A stretch of DNA of 64,000 bases from JBNRMW01 sp050309795 (lineage in GTDB: Bacteria > Bacillota_I > Bacilli_A > Erysipelotrichales > Erysipelotrichaceae), in NCBI GenBank assembly GCA_050309795.1, contig JBNRMW010000036.1, forward strand, positions 62,001-126,000, written 5' to 3'. The notes under the pieces are model-generated. The model saw only the letters and a list, made by a program, of their open reading frames with translations. It was not told where the DNA came from and searched no databases. Below, one piece after another: positions 17,454 to 26,583 of this stretch. The position numbers and the translations under genes are program-made. The first letter of the stretch is position 1; each line of letters opens with the position of its first letter.

Positions 17454-19585
17454 CCTGATAAATGTAGAGGATTCACATTAATGATCACCCTCACTCCTTT
17501 CCGTTGCGAAAATAATTCGTTATGTACTTTTTGTAAGCATTGGCGCATTTGATTTAGATCCTTACCCCGTAACACTAAGCGAACGGGTTCAATGTTTCGG
17601 ATTTTAGACAATACCGCTGGCCCCATCAAATTAATATCGTCCATCAAATGATGTTTATATAGATGAGCGATTTCTAATGAGTTTTCTAATTTTTGGTGAC
17701 TAAAGCGCACTTCAATCAAATACGTATACGGTGGGTAATTCGCCATATGACGATAGCGCATTTCTTGTTGAAAAAACAGTTGATAGTCTTGTTGAATCGC
17801 CGCTTTCAGAGCATAGTGATGGGGATTAAAAGTTTGAATCACAACTTTTCCAGGTAAATCCGCACGGCCGGCTCGACCCGAAGCTTGTAAAATGAGATTA
17901 AACGCCCGTTGTGACGATGAAAAATCTTCATGCATTAACGCCGAATCCGCATTTAAAATCCCTACACAGGTCACTTTTGGATTATCTAAACCCTTAGCAA
18001 TCATTTGGGTTCCAACTAAGATGTCCACTTCGTGATTCATAAAGCGATGAAGGATTTTGAAATGGGCGTTTTTACGACGCGTTGTATCGGCATCCATTCG
18101 CGCTAAACGTGCGTTTGGAAAACGTTGTTGAACCACTTCCTGGAGCCGTTGAGTTCCAATGCCCCGCAACGACAATGTCTGCGTATAACACACTGGACAA
18201 CGATTACCCACAACCACATAATCACAAGTATGACAACGCAATGTCTGATCCACTTGGTGATAGGACAAAGCGCGCTCACAATGTGGACACATAATGTGGG
18301 TATGGCAGGTTGGACAATAGACCAAGGGCGCATACGAACGCCGGTTTAACAAGAGGATACTCTGTTCCTGACGTTCGAGACTTTGGTTTAAGGCCTCAAC
18401 TAATTCTTCACTTAAAATAAGATCGACCGAACCCAGGGCTCCCAGAGAGGTATTCACCACCTCTATATCTAATGCATCAGCAATCCGACGATTAGGCAGA
18501 TTTAACAAAGTGTATACCTTTTTATGAGCTCGAGCATACGATTCTAAACTCGGGGAAGCGGACCCTAGAACCACGGGACAGTTATGAATTTGTCCGCGAT
18601 AAATGGCAACATCCCGAGCATGGTAATACGGTGCGGATTCTTGTTTGAAACTTTCGTCGTGTTCTTCGTCCATGACGATTAAGCCCAAGGTTTGAAACGG
18701 TAAAAAAACAGCTGAACGCGTACCAACAACAATCTTCACTTCACCACTTTTCACCCGAAGATATTGCTGATACTTTTCCTGATTATTTAATCCCGAATGA
18801 TAAATACCAATATCCAACCCAAATCGGTTTTGAAACCGTTCAATCATTTGGGGCGTTAAGGAAATCTCTGGTACAAGAATTAATACTTGGCGGTTAGTAT
18901 TTAAGATGTTTTGAGCCACATTCAAGTATATCTCCGTCTTACCGGAACCTGTCGGTCCATGGATTAAATACACCTGATGGTGGTCTTTTTTTATTTTTTC
19001 AATGAGTTGGGTTTGAGCACTGGTTAACGGATACGTTGGAATGACTTTAGGGACTGTTTGAACATCATATGTTTGTTCGATTTCATATTCTTCAATGACC
19101 CCTTTATTAATAAGCGTTCGAAGCACCGACTTATATGCCTGTAGGCCTTCTGAATACGTCCAAGTCCCCTTTTCTAATAAATCATCGACCACTTCCTGTT
19201 GGCGCTTGGTTAAGGTACCGTCTTGTTTTAATACGCGAATCATTCGAATTTTATTGGCGGATTCAAACGAACTGGAAGGTCTTAAGACATTGGGTAAAAT
19301 AGCTTGAAAACAACGAATAATGGGATTCAAGGTCTGTTCGCTCATCCAATGAGCTAAATCCCACAGTTCCTTACTAATAATCGGTTGGTCATCAATAGGA
19401 GCTAAAACCTCTCGGACCTCAAAATCCACTTCACCTTGATAAGAGTTTATAACAAAACCAACCCGTTCGCGCTGTAAAACCGGTACGAGCACCCGAATTC
19501 CTTTTGGTAATTCGCGAGTATAAGTATAGGTAAGAATGTTGTTTTCAATCCAACTATCCTCAATATAGACATCGATTAAAATCAT
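17450..19585 (-). CDS. priA: Primosomal replication-restart helicase PriA
   Basis: Superfamily 2 helicase that reloads the replisome at stalled forks. Walker A GPTGSGKT is at 210-217 and the DEEHD box near 306. The zinc-binding region carries cysteine pairs CPTC, CPHC, CHTC and CPVC. The N-terminal 3'-DNA-end-binding domain is complete; 711 aa is short of the Bacillus protein (about 800) but has every core motif. No Shine-Dalgarno is visible: a TATAAT box stands only 6 nt before the ATG, so the mRNA may be leaderless. Confidence 0.95.
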   Translation of the reverse strand: MILIDVYIEDSWIENNILTYTYTRELPKGIRVLVPVLQRERVGFVINSYQGEVDFEVREVLAPIDDQPIISKELWDLAHWMSEQTLNPIIRCFQAILPNVLRPSSSFESANKIRMIRVLKQDGTLTKRQQEVVDDLLEKGTWTYSEGLQAYKSVLRTLINKGVIEEYEIEQTYDVQTVPKVIPTYPLTSAQTQLIEKIKKDHHQVYLIHGPTGSGKTEIYLNVAQNILNTNRQVLILVPEISLTPQMIERFQNRFGLDIGIYHSGLNNQEKYQQYLRVKSGEVKIVVGTRSAVFLPFQTLGLIVMDEEHDESFKQESAPYYHARDVAIYRGQIHNCPVVLGSASPSLESYARAHKKVYTLLNLPNRRIADALDIEVVNTSLGALGSVDLILSEELVEALNQSLERQEQSILLLNRRSYAPLVYCPTCHTHIMCPHCERALSYHQVDQTLRCHTCDYVVVGNRCPVCYTQTLSLRGIGTQRLQEVVQQRFPNARLARMDADTTRRKNAHFKILHRFMNHEVDILVGTQMIAKGLDNPKVTCVGILNADSALMHEDFSSSQRAFNLILQASGRAGRADLPGKVVIQTFNPHHYALKAAIQQDYQLFFQQEMRYRHMANYPPYTYLIEVRFSHQKLENSLEIAHLYKHHLMDDINLMGPAVLSKIRNIEPVRLVLRGKDLNQMRQCLQKVHNELFSQRKGVRVIINVNPLHLSG

Positions 19586-19591
19586 AGTTCA

Positions 19592-19597
19592 ATTATA
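19592..19597 (-). promoter_or_regulatory. -10 box directly upstream of priA
   Basis: TATAAT at 19597-19592, separated from the priA ATG by 6 nt. Transcription would start at or next to the ATG. No good -35 was found at 16-18 nt. Confidence 0.5.
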
Positions 19598-19798
19598 CCC
19601 TAATTTTAGAACATTATTTAGACCCTTCCCTGATTTATCCGTTTACTGCTTTAGACTTGAGTTAAACTCTATTCTTAATATTTGTATTCATATTACTAAT
19701 ACCGTTTATACCAGAAAAGACCTAACACAACTGGAAATACCAAAACCAAAGAAGCTAAGTCACTTATTACAACCAAAGCAAGTCGGTGGATTACCGAT

Positions 19799-19915
19799 GT
19801 GAATATTCGTCTGTTTTTATTTGTTGTGTTGTTTATTAGCTATGGATTGACCTCACGGATTTTTGTCGTTGGGTCCGTCACAATAAAAAAAATAACACGA
19901 TCGTGCTATTTTTAA
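19799..19915 (+). other. Possible small membrane-peptide ORF or gene remnant
   Basis: The gap between priA and gmk (19586-19911) holds no recognised gene. On the + strand an open frame runs from 19700 to the TAA at 19913; from a GTG at 19799 it would encode 38 aa with a hydrophobic stretch (IRLFLFVVLFISYGLTS). With the basic part before it, the layout (polar N terminus, Arg, one membrane helix) resembles a DivIC/FtsB-type start, but there is no coiled coil after it, and the 3' end runs through the gmk terminator on the other strand. It may be a decayed fragment. Confidence 0.2.
19881..19913 (-). terminator. Terminator of gmk
   Basis: Self-complementary AAAAATAGCACGATCGTGTTATTTTT followed by more T, leftward, overlapping the gmk stop codon. 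Confidence 0.8.
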
Positions 19916-20493
19916 GTGGTAGGTAAACCCATTTCTGAATGTCGTTTAATAATTAAAGCGGTTAAGTCTGCCGCTAAGATGGGATCGTCATTACATATAA
20001 TATATTTATATTGACCCATGGTTTCCAATTCGCGACTGGCTTTAGCTAAGCGTTGTTGAATAATTTCTTCGGGTTCGGTACTACGCCCCCGTATACGGCG
20101 TTCCAATTCCTCAAAACTCGGTGGCACAATAAAGATAGACAAGGCTTCTGGGACGGCTTTTTGAACTTGGTTGGCTCCTTGTACTTCAATCTCCAAAAGT
20201 ACATTCTTACCTTGGAGGCGCAGCTGTTCAACATGATCTTTAGGTGTTCCATAATAGTTACCGACAAACTCCGCATATTCCAAGAAGTCGTCGTTTTCAA
20301 CATGCTTTTCAAAAACGTCGCGGTCAACAAAGAAATAGTCGCGTCCATCTACTTCGTTTGGACGAGGTTTACGCGTCGTCATTGAAATCGAGAAAGCAAG
20401 GTTTAATTCTTTACGGTCAATAAAGAGCTCACGGATGGTTCCTTTGCCCACTCCCGATGGTCCGCTGAATACAATTAATAGTCCCTTTTTCAT
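19912..20493 (-). CDS. gmk: Guanylate kinase
   Basis: Phosphorylates GMP to GDP. P-loop GPSGVGKGT at residues 11-19, and the GMP-binding TTRKPRPNEVDGRDY near 37-51. 193 aa from the ATG at 20493, which has AGAAAGGA upstream (a GTG one codon earlier is less well placed). In Bacillus gmk is followed by rpoZ and coaBC; here a terminator follows at once, then a 325-nt gap and priA. It is divergent from rqcH, 59 nt apart. Confidence 0.96.
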   Translation of the reverse strand: MKKGLLIVFSGPSGVGKGTIRELFIDRKELNLAFSISMTTRKPRPNEVDGRDYFFVDRDVFEKHVENDDFLEYAEFVGNYYGTPKDHVEQLRLQGKNVLLEIEVQGANQVQKAVPEALSIFIVPPSFEELERRIRGRSTEPEEIIQQRLAKASRELETMGQYKYIICNDDPILAADLTALIIKRHSEMGLPTT

Positions 20494-20552
20494 CACAATA
20501 TCCTTTCTGCTCTATCCTCCAATATGTTAGAATATACCACGAGGAGTACTTT

Positions 20553-22187
20553 ATGGCACTAGATGGTTTAATATTACACAATATTATAGCAAGTTTACAA
20601 CTACTTTGTCCCTTACGGATTAATAAAATCGCTCAAATCTCTCAGAAAGAGATTGTTTTGTCTTGTTATAACCAACAACGCTTTGAACTTTTGATTTCAA
20701 CCGACTCCGAATCAAATCGATTATTAGTGACCAATACCCCTTACCGGCGAGTAGACGAGCCCAATCACTTCATCATGCTGTTGCGTAAATATTGCGAAAA
20801 TGGGACCATTCAAACCATTGAACAAACAGGCCTCGATCGAATTGTAACCTTAACCATCACCAATCGAAACGAACTGGGCGATACCATCAAAACGCAGATT
20901 GTCGTGGAATTAATGGGTAAATATGCCAACATCATCTTGGTTGATGAAACTCAACACATTTTGGATGCCTTCCATCGTATCGCTCCTTTTGAAAATACCC
21001 AAAGAACCATTTTTTCGGGCGCAAAATTTGTTCAAGCCCCTTCCCAAAATAAAAAGGATCCCCGCTTTGTTCAAGACATTGACGGGAATGTGTCTCTGAC
21101 ATCCCAATTCGAAGGCTTTTCACCACTTTTTTCGAAGGAAGTAGAATACCGATTGAAACAAGGAGAAAAATTCTCAGAAATCATCCATCAGGTGCTAACG
21201 TCCAAACATCTTTATCGTTATCAGAAACATTTCCATGCGCTTGAATTAAAACATCTTGAAGCTAAAGCAGAAGTTCTACCTTTAATGGAAGGTTTAGACA
21301 TCGTTTACCAGCAACAAGTAACACAAGCGCGCATTAAACAACATACCGGAAATTTATTTAAAATCGTTCATCGCGAATTAAAACGTAGTAAAAACAAGCG
21401 GGTCAAACTCGCTGATCAACTCATTGAAGCCCAAGACAATCAACATCTTCAACAAATAGGTGAAATATTACTGACTTATGGACAAGATTTACCCAAAGGT
21501 CACCAACAAGTCACCTTACAAGATTTTGATAACCAACTCATCACCATTGAATTAGATGAGCGCTTAGACGGCCTTGAAAATGCCCATCGTTACTTTACGC
21601 GCTATCGGAAGCAAAAAAATGCCCAACAACATTTGCAGGAACAAATCCAAAAAACCGAATATGACATTCAATACTTTGAAAATCTCCAGTACCAACTTCA
21701 ACAAGCCAATATTGAGGATGCCCAAGAAATTCGCCAAGAACTTGTAAACCACCACATTATTCGCGAAAAACGAAAGAAATCCATTCATCGAAAACAAGAG
21801 AAGACCCAGTATACGGGGTATCTCTTCAATGAAACAACCCTCATTTATGGTCGAAACAACAAACAAAACGAGTACATTACCTTTAAAATGGGTCAAAAAA
21901 ACCACTATTGGTTCCATGTCCAAAATGCGCCTGGCGCGCATGTTCTCGTCATGACTTCACAAATGGATGAAGCACTCATTCGCTTTGCGGCAAATGTCGC
22001 AGCTTATCACTCAAGTTTTCAACAAGCATCTAGCGTCGCGGTTGATTACACAACCATCGATCAAATCAAAAAGATTCCTCAAGCTCCAAGGGGCTTGGTT
22101 TCACTACAAAGCTATAAAACTATCTTTATAGACCCCGAGAATCCCCTATCCATTGATGGCGCGACACCCTACCACATCCAAAAATAA
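20553..22187 (+). CDS. rqcH: Ribosome quality-control protein RqcH (NFACT family)
   Basis: Binds stalled 50S-peptidyl-tRNA complexes and directs C-terminal alanine tailing of the nascent chain; older annotation calls it fibronectin-binding protein. The N-terminal NFACT-N domain carries the D95-R96 pair (GLDRIV) that matches the functional Asp-Arg of B. subtilis RqcH. A long coiled-coil middle (about 265-430) is followed by the NFACT-R domain with HVQNAPGAHVLV and VDYTTIDQIKKIP. 544 aa, slightly short. RBS GAGGAG. The position next to gmk matches yloA in Bacillus. Confidence 0.93.
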   Translation: MALDGLILHNIIASLQLLCPLRINKIAQISQKEIVLSCYNQQRFELLISTDSESNRLLVTNTPYRRVDEPNHFIMLLRKYCENGTIQTIEQTGLDRIVTLTITNRNELGDTIKTQIVVELMGKYANIILVDETQHILDAFHRIAPFENTQRTIFSGAKFVQAPSQNKKDPRFVQDIDGNVSLTSQFEGFSPLFSKEVEYRLKQGEKFSEIIHQVLTSKHLYRYQKHFHALELKHLEAKAEVLPLMEGLDIVYQQQVTQARIKQHTGNLFKIVHRELKRSKNKRVKLADQLIEAQDNQHLQQIGEILLTYGQDLPKGHQQVTLQDFDNQLITIELDERLDGLENAHRYFTRYRKQKNAQQHLQEQIQKTEYDIQYFENLQYQLQQANIEDAQEIRQELVNHHIIREKRKKSIHRKQEKTQYTGYLFNETTLIYGRNNKQNEYITFKMGQKNHYWFHVQNAPGAHVLVMTSQMDEALIRFAANVAAYHSSFQQASSVAVDYTTIDQIKKIPQAPRGLVSLQSYKTIFIDPENPLSIDGATPYHIQK

Positions 22188-22201
22188 TCCGAATTTTATA
22201 G

Positions 22202-22207
22202 TATAAT
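22202..22207 (+). promoter_or_regulatory. -10 box before the 22231 membrane-protein gene
   Basis: TATAAT 23 nt before the ATG; no convincing -35 box. Confidence 0.4.
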
Positions 22208-22230
22208 AAAACGAACAGAAAGAGGCCCCA

Positions 22231-22800
22231 ATGAGTAAACTAAGTAAAGAACAAATTCAAGAATTATCCATGAACATCCTAAAAGATAGTAAACGACGGA
22301 CCGTCTACTACAATTCCATTGGAAAAGAAGGTTATATGTTAACTGAATCCGACCGGAAATGGGTATTGTTTTATCATATGCGCTTTGTATTGGCTATTCT
22401 AGCACCAATGATTTTGAACAACTTCTATCCGAAGTTAATCCTTTTATGGATTGGGTTAGGCTTGCTTCTTTATTTATTAATTGGATACTTGTTTACAACC
22501 TTGTTTCAAAACAAGAAGGTTCCATTAAAAGTAGCTGAAAAGGATTTAAATCAACTCTACCAACCGGAGGTCTTAAAAAATCATCGAACCTTGGAACGTT
22601 ATTATAGTAGTTTAGCAGGTATTCTATTGGTTTATGTCATGACATTAGTTCTACCAGAAACCATGGAATTTCCGTTGTGGATGCAAATCGCCGCTATTGG
22701 TTTGGTTGGCTTAGTCTTTGTTTGGCGGTTGATGATCCTATCTTCCGTCAGCAATCAATATAAAATTGCTACCCAAAAATTCAAAGAAAAAAATAACTGA
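22231..22800 (+). CDS. Hypothetical membrane protein (four predicted helices)
   Basis: I do not recognise the family. The 189-aa protein has a polar N terminus (about 45 residues), hydrophobic segments near 50-64, 68-88, 127-142 and 149-168, and a basic C-terminal tail (QKFKEKNN). A loop of about 35 charged residues lies between helices 2 and 3. AGAGG precedes the ATG. It stands alone between rqcH and a convergent reductase gene. Confidence 0.8.
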   Translation: MSKLSKEQIQELSMNILKDSKRRTVYYNSIGKEGYMLTESDRKWVLFYHMRFVLAILAPMILNNFYPKLILLWIGLGLLLYLLIGYLFTTLFQNKKVPLKVAEKDLNQLYQPEVLKNHRTLERYYSSLAGILLVYVMTLVLPETMEFPLWMQIAAIGLVGLVFVWRLMILSSVSNQYKIATQKFKEKNN

Positions 22801-22821
22801 AAGTCAGAAACGACTTTCAGT
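22796..22821. terminator. Shared terminator between convergent genes
   Basis: Perfect 10-bp stem ACTGAAAGTC/GACTTTCAGT with a 6-nt loop. The leftward copy is followed by TTATTTTTTT and is strong for the reductase gene; the rightward T run is weak. Confidence 0.8.
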
Positions 22822-22822
22822 C

Positions 22823-23836
22823 TTAATAAGCACGTAAATAACGTTTGAAGATCAAATCCTCCCGTCGATAATAGCGACAACAATCCAAATAAAAGTTCGG
22901 ATTTGATAAGAGCTTTCGCCCGACCGCTACAAAATCGACCGGATATTTCTCAAAACTTGATTTAACAATCGACGGTGTATTAATTAAGCCGACCCCAATG
23001 ACGGGTAGTTTTAGTTTGTTTTTAATCCATTGCGCATCATCTAAAATGTATCCTGGCACTTCTCGCACTTCCCGTTGGTTCGGACTATTGCCACCGCTGG
23101 AAACATGAATCGCATCCACTAAACCAACCATCGGTCGTAGCCAGCGAATTAAATCATGAACCGTATAACCTAAGGAATCATATTCATCGCTTGAAACCCT
23201 TAACCAAAGGGCTTTTTCCGATGGCCAAACCCGACGAACAGCTTCCAATACTTCTTTTAAAAACAGGACATTGTCCAGACCGTACTCGTCCGTTCTTGTA
23301 TTTGTTAAAGGGCTCAAAAATTGATGAATTAAATATCCATGAGCCCCGTGAATTTCAATCCCATCAAAACCTGCTTGGTCCGCTCGTTTGGCCGCATTTG
23401 AAAATGCTTGGATGACGTTTTGAATATCTATTAACTCCATTGCTTTTGGCGTTTTATAGAATTGGTTAAAGGCGACATTGGTTGGTCCCTTGGGAACACT
23501 ATCCGACACACGGGATTTCCGGCCAGCATGTCCTAATTGAAGGGCGATTTTAGAGCCCTGTTGATGACATGCTTCAACTATGGGTTTTAAACTTTCCATT
23601 TGTTCGTCCGTATAAATCCCTAAATCCTCGTCATCAATTCGACCTTCCGGCAAAATGGCTGTCGATTCCACAATGATTAAACCCACTTGTCCAATGGCCC
23701 GTGCACCATAATGAGCCACATGAAATGAATTCGCGACCCCATCATGATTAAAGCATTGCCGCATACACATGGGAGCCATAACCATCGCGTTCTTAATTTC
23801 AATGGGTCCTAGTTTTTGTGGCGTAAATAATTTCAT
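22823..23836 (-). CDS. NADH:flavin oxidoreductase, Old Yellow Enzyme family
   Basis: FMN-dependent TIM-barrel reductase, likely acting on alpha,beta-unsaturated carbonyls or similar. Motifs: MAPMCMR (FMN contact), LQLGHAGRKS, GFDGIEIHGAHGYLIHQFLSP with the substrate-binding histidines, and VGLI plus AVGRKLLSNP at the phosphate site. With MAPMCMRQ it resembles the YqjM group of OYEs. 337 aa from the ATG at 23836 (GAGGTGAG upstream). It has no extra iron-sulfur/NADPH domain, so it is not the dienoyl-CoA reductase type. The physiological substrate is unknown. Confidence 0.88.
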   Translation of the reverse strand: MKLFTPQKLGPIEIKNAMVMAPMCMRQCFNHDGVANSFHVAHYGARAIGQVGLIIVESTAILPEGRIDDEDLGIYTDEQMESLKPIVEACHQQGSKIALQLGHAGRKSRVSDSVPKGPTNVAFNQFYKTPKAMELIDIQNVIQAFSNAAKRADQAGFDGIEIHGAHGYLIHQFLSPLTNTRTDEYGLDNVLFLKEVLEAVRRVWPSEKALWLRVSSDEYDSLGYTVHDLIRWLRPMVGLVDAIHVSSGGNSPNQREVREVPGYILDDAQWIKNKLKLPVIGVGLINTPSIVKSSFEKYPVDFVAVGRKLLSNPNFYLDCCRYYRREDLIFKRYLRAY

Positions 23837-23908
23837 GTTCTCACCTCGCGCCATTAGCATAGCATAGTCTTGTAAATTTTTAATAGTGATTCGGTGTTTA
23901 TATCGTCT

Positions 23909-26464
23909 TTATGCTAAAAATTGAGCGTTTTTTACAACATATTGTTGGTCTTCGACATCAATTATTATACTGCTCCCATCTTTTAGTTGTTCTTCAATAA
24001 TCTTGCGTGCTAAGAGGGTTTCCACATCCTTTTGGATATGTCGTTTTAAGGGACGGGCCCCATATTGTAAATTGGTTCCACGTTCAATCATCAAAGCTTT
24101 TGCGTCATCGGTGACTTGAAGACGAATGTCTTTTCGCTGTAACCGTTGTTGTAGTTCTCCAATAAATTTATCGGCAATTTGTATAAGGACCTCGGAACTC
24201 AAAGCATTGAAGACAACAATTTCATCAATTCGATTAATAAATTCTGGTTTGAAATGATTTTTTACAATCTGTTCGTATCGTTGTTGGCGCGCTTGTCGAT
24301 CTAATTCAAACGCATACTCGGATCCTAAATTGGATGTCATAATAATAATGGTGTTTCTAAAGTCGACGACAACCCCCTTATTATCGGTTAATCGACCCTC
24401 ATCTAACACTTGTAACAAGATATTGAAGACATCCGAATGGGCTTTCTCAATTTCGTCAAAGAGCACGATCGAATACGGTGATCGGCGAACCGCTTCGGTT
24501 AATTGACCGCCTTCATCATAACCAACATAGCCTGGAGGTGCTCCAATTAAACGTGAAACGGAATGTTTCTCCATGTACTCTGACATGTCGATACGGATGA
24601 TTTTATGTTCGTCATCGAAGAGTTGTAAAGCTAATGCTTTAGCAACTTCCGTTTTACCCACACCAGTTGGTCCTAAAAACATAAAGGAACCAATGGGGCG
24701 ATTTTCGTCTTGGATATCTGCTTTAGAACGCATAATAGCGTCGCTAACTAATTGTAAAGCTTCGTTTTGACCTTTTACTTGTTGATGTAAATACGACGAC
24801 AAATTGAGTAATTTCTCGCGTTCTGTGCTACCCAGTTTGGTAATGTCAATCTGTGTCCATTTTGAAACGATTTGAGCAATTAATTGTTCGTCAACCATTT
24901 CTAGTAAGAGTTTGTTTTCTTGTTCAATTTGTAAACCTTGTTCAATCCGTTTCTCCAAATTGGGAATAGTTTCATACTGGAGTCGCGCTGCCTGTTCATA
25001 TTGGGCTTCGTTTTGGGCATGTTCCAAATCCAAACGGGCTTGTTCCAGTGCTTCGCGATCCTGTTTAATTGCTTCAATACTTTGTTTTTCTTGTTGCCAT
25101 TGATGGTGTTTCACTTGATAATCTTCTTTAACATTTTCTAATTCGTGTCGCAAATCATCAATGCGGTCTTTGGATTGACGTGATTCATCCCCTTCTAGGG
25201 AAACAATTTCAATTTCTAACTGCCGAATCTTTCGGTTCATTTCATCCAGTTCTTCTGGCATTGAATCCATTTGTACGCGAACTGTTGCGCAGGCCTCATC
25301 AATTAAATCAATAGCTTTATCCGGTAAGAAACGATCGGTAATATACCGTTGAGAAAGCTGTGCCGCGGCCACAATCGCATTGTCTTCGATGGTTACCCCA
25401 TGATAAGACTCAAAGCGGTCCTTTAGTCCCCGTAAAATACTTATCGTATCTTCAACCGATGGTTCTAAAACGGCGACACGTTGAAAACGACGTTCTAATG
25501 CTTTATCCTTTTCAATATGTTTCCGATATTCTTCAAAGGTTGTCGCACCAATACAATTCAATTCCCCACGAGCGAGCATTGGCTTTAAGAGATTTGCTGC
25601 ATCCATGGAACCTTCGGTTTTACCCGCACCAATGAGATTATGAATCTCATCAATAAATAAGATGATGTTTCCATCGGATTTTTCGACTTCATTTAACACT
25701 GCTTTTAGGCGTTCTTCAAACTCTCCACGGTATTTTGCTCCAGCAATTAATGCACCCATATCTAATTCGTATACCTGTTTGTTTTGTAAAGATAAAGGAA
25801 CATCGTTACGCATGATGCGCCAAGCGAGACCTTCCACAATAGCGGTCTTACCAACTCCTGGTTCACCGATTAGAACTGGATTATTCTTGGTCTTACGACT
25901 CAAGACTTGAACGATACGGCGAATTTCTTCGTCGCGCCCGATTACAGGATCCACTTTTCCGGATTTAACCGCTTCTACGAGGTTGCGGCCATATTTGTTA
26001 AGAGCGTCCATTTGATTTTCTGCTTGTTGGGTCATAATTTTTTCACCTCCTCGAATATCTAGAATAACTTTTTCTACGTCTTTTTGTGAAATATTGAAAT
26101 GTTTAAAATAATGATCATATTCTTTATAACTTCCTAAATAAAGGGCTAAAGCACCAACATATTGATCACCTTGTTGGTCGGACCAGTCTTTTGCTTGGTT
26201 AAAAACACGGTTAAAACGAGAACTTAAGTGTGGTTGCTGGTTGGTTGATACCCGAGCCTTGCTAAGAAGTTGTTGTTGTACATATTGTTGATGAGCAAAT
26301 TTGTCCTGCTCCAGTTTTGTCAACACCGCATCTAAAAGATCTGAATTCATCGCCGCTAAAACAAAGTGGTCAATATCGACTTCTGGATGCTGATATCCTT
26401 GAGCTAATTGGATGGCTTCAATGAGAATTTCTGCGGCTTTTTGCGTTAAATGGTCTAGGGTCAT
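23909..26464 (-). CDS. clpB: ATP-dependent disaggregase ClpB
   Basis: Hexameric AAA+ chaperone that pulls apart protein aggregates with DnaK/DnaJ/GrpE. It has the N domain (1-145), first ATPase domain with GEPGVGKTA, the long middle coiled coil (about 405-525) that separates ClpB from ClpC, second ATPase domain with GPTGVGKTE, and the C-terminal small domain. There is no ClpP-binding IGF-type loop. ATG at 26464 is preceded by AAAGGAG. Two CIRCE operators lie upstream, so HrcA controls it, in contrast to CtsR control common in Bacilli. Confidence 0.97.
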   Translation of the reverse strand: MTLDHLTQKAAEILIEAIQLAQGYQHPEVDIDHFVLAAMNSDLLDAVLTKLEQDKFAHQQYVQQQLLSKARVSTNQQPHLSSRFNRVFNQAKDWSDQQGDQYVGALALYLGSYKEYDHYFKHFNISQKDVEKVILDIRGGEKIMTQQAENQMDALNKYGRNLVEAVKSGKVDPVIGRDEEIRRIVQVLSRKTKNNPVLIGEPGVGKTAIVEGLAWRIMRNDVPLSLQNKQVYELDMGALIAGAKYRGEFEERLKAVLNEVEKSDGNIILFIDEIHNLIGAGKTEGSMDAANLLKPMLARGELNCIGATTFEEYRKHIEKDKALERRFQRVAVLEPSVEDTISILRGLKDRFESYHGVTIEDNAIVAAAQLSQRYITDRFLPDKAIDLIDEACATVRVQMDSMPEELDEMNRKIRQLEIEIVSLEGDESRQSKDRIDDLRHELENVKEDYQVKHHQWQQEKQSIEAIKQDREALEQARLDLEHAQNEAQYEQAARLQYETIPNLEKRIEQGLQIEQENKLLLEMVDEQLIAQIVSKWTQIDITKLGSTEREKLLNLSSYLHQQVKGQNEALQLVSDAIMRSKADIQDENRPIGSFMFLGPTGVGKTEVAKALALQLFDDEHKIIRIDMSEYMEKHSVSRLIGAPPGYVGYDEGGQLTEAVRRSPYSIVLFDEIEKAHSDVFNILLQVLDEGRLTDNKGVVVDFRNTIIIMTSNLGSEYAFELDRQARQQRYEQIVKNHFKPEFINRIDEIVVFNALSSEVLIQIADKFIGELQQRLQRKDIRLQVTDDAKALMIERGTNLQYGARPLKRHIQKDVETLLARKIIEEQLKDGSSIIIDVEDQQYVVKNAQFLA

Positions 26465-26475
26465 AGGTCTCCTTT

Positions 26476-26502
26476 CTAGCACTCAATCGAATAGAGTGCT
26501 AA
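26476..26502 (-). promoter_or_regulatory. CIRCE operator, promoter-distal copy of clpB
   Basis: CTAGCACTC-N9-GAGTGCTAA, one mismatch to the CIRCE consensus. It lies in the 5' untranslated region, 12 nt before the clpB ATG. Confidence 0.93.
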
Positions 26503-26541
26503 TCTATATCTTAAAGAAAAGTGACATTTGTCACTTATTAA

Positions 26542-26569
26542 ATTATAACACAATAGTTAGCACTGTCAA
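26542..26569 (-). promoter_or_regulatory. Promoter of clpB
   Basis: Perfect TTGACA at 26569-26564 and TATAAT at 26547-26542, spacer 16. The -35 box lies inside the upstream CIRCE element. A 14-bp palindrome GTGACA-TT-TGTCAC follows at 26521-26534 in the leader. Confidence 0.9.
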
Positions 26570-26583
26570 GTGTCGAGTGCTAA
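26557..26583 (-). promoter_or_regulatory. CIRCE operator overlapping the clpB -35 box
   Basis: TTAGCACTG-N9-GAGTGCTAA, one mismatch. HrcA bound here would cover the -35 hexamer. Its right end overlaps the stop codon region of the broken flavodoxin gene. Confidence 0.93.

Noticed and set aside
24573..25910. + strand open frames inside clpB
   Set aside because: Composition follows the clpB antisense; no start signals and no recognisable domains.
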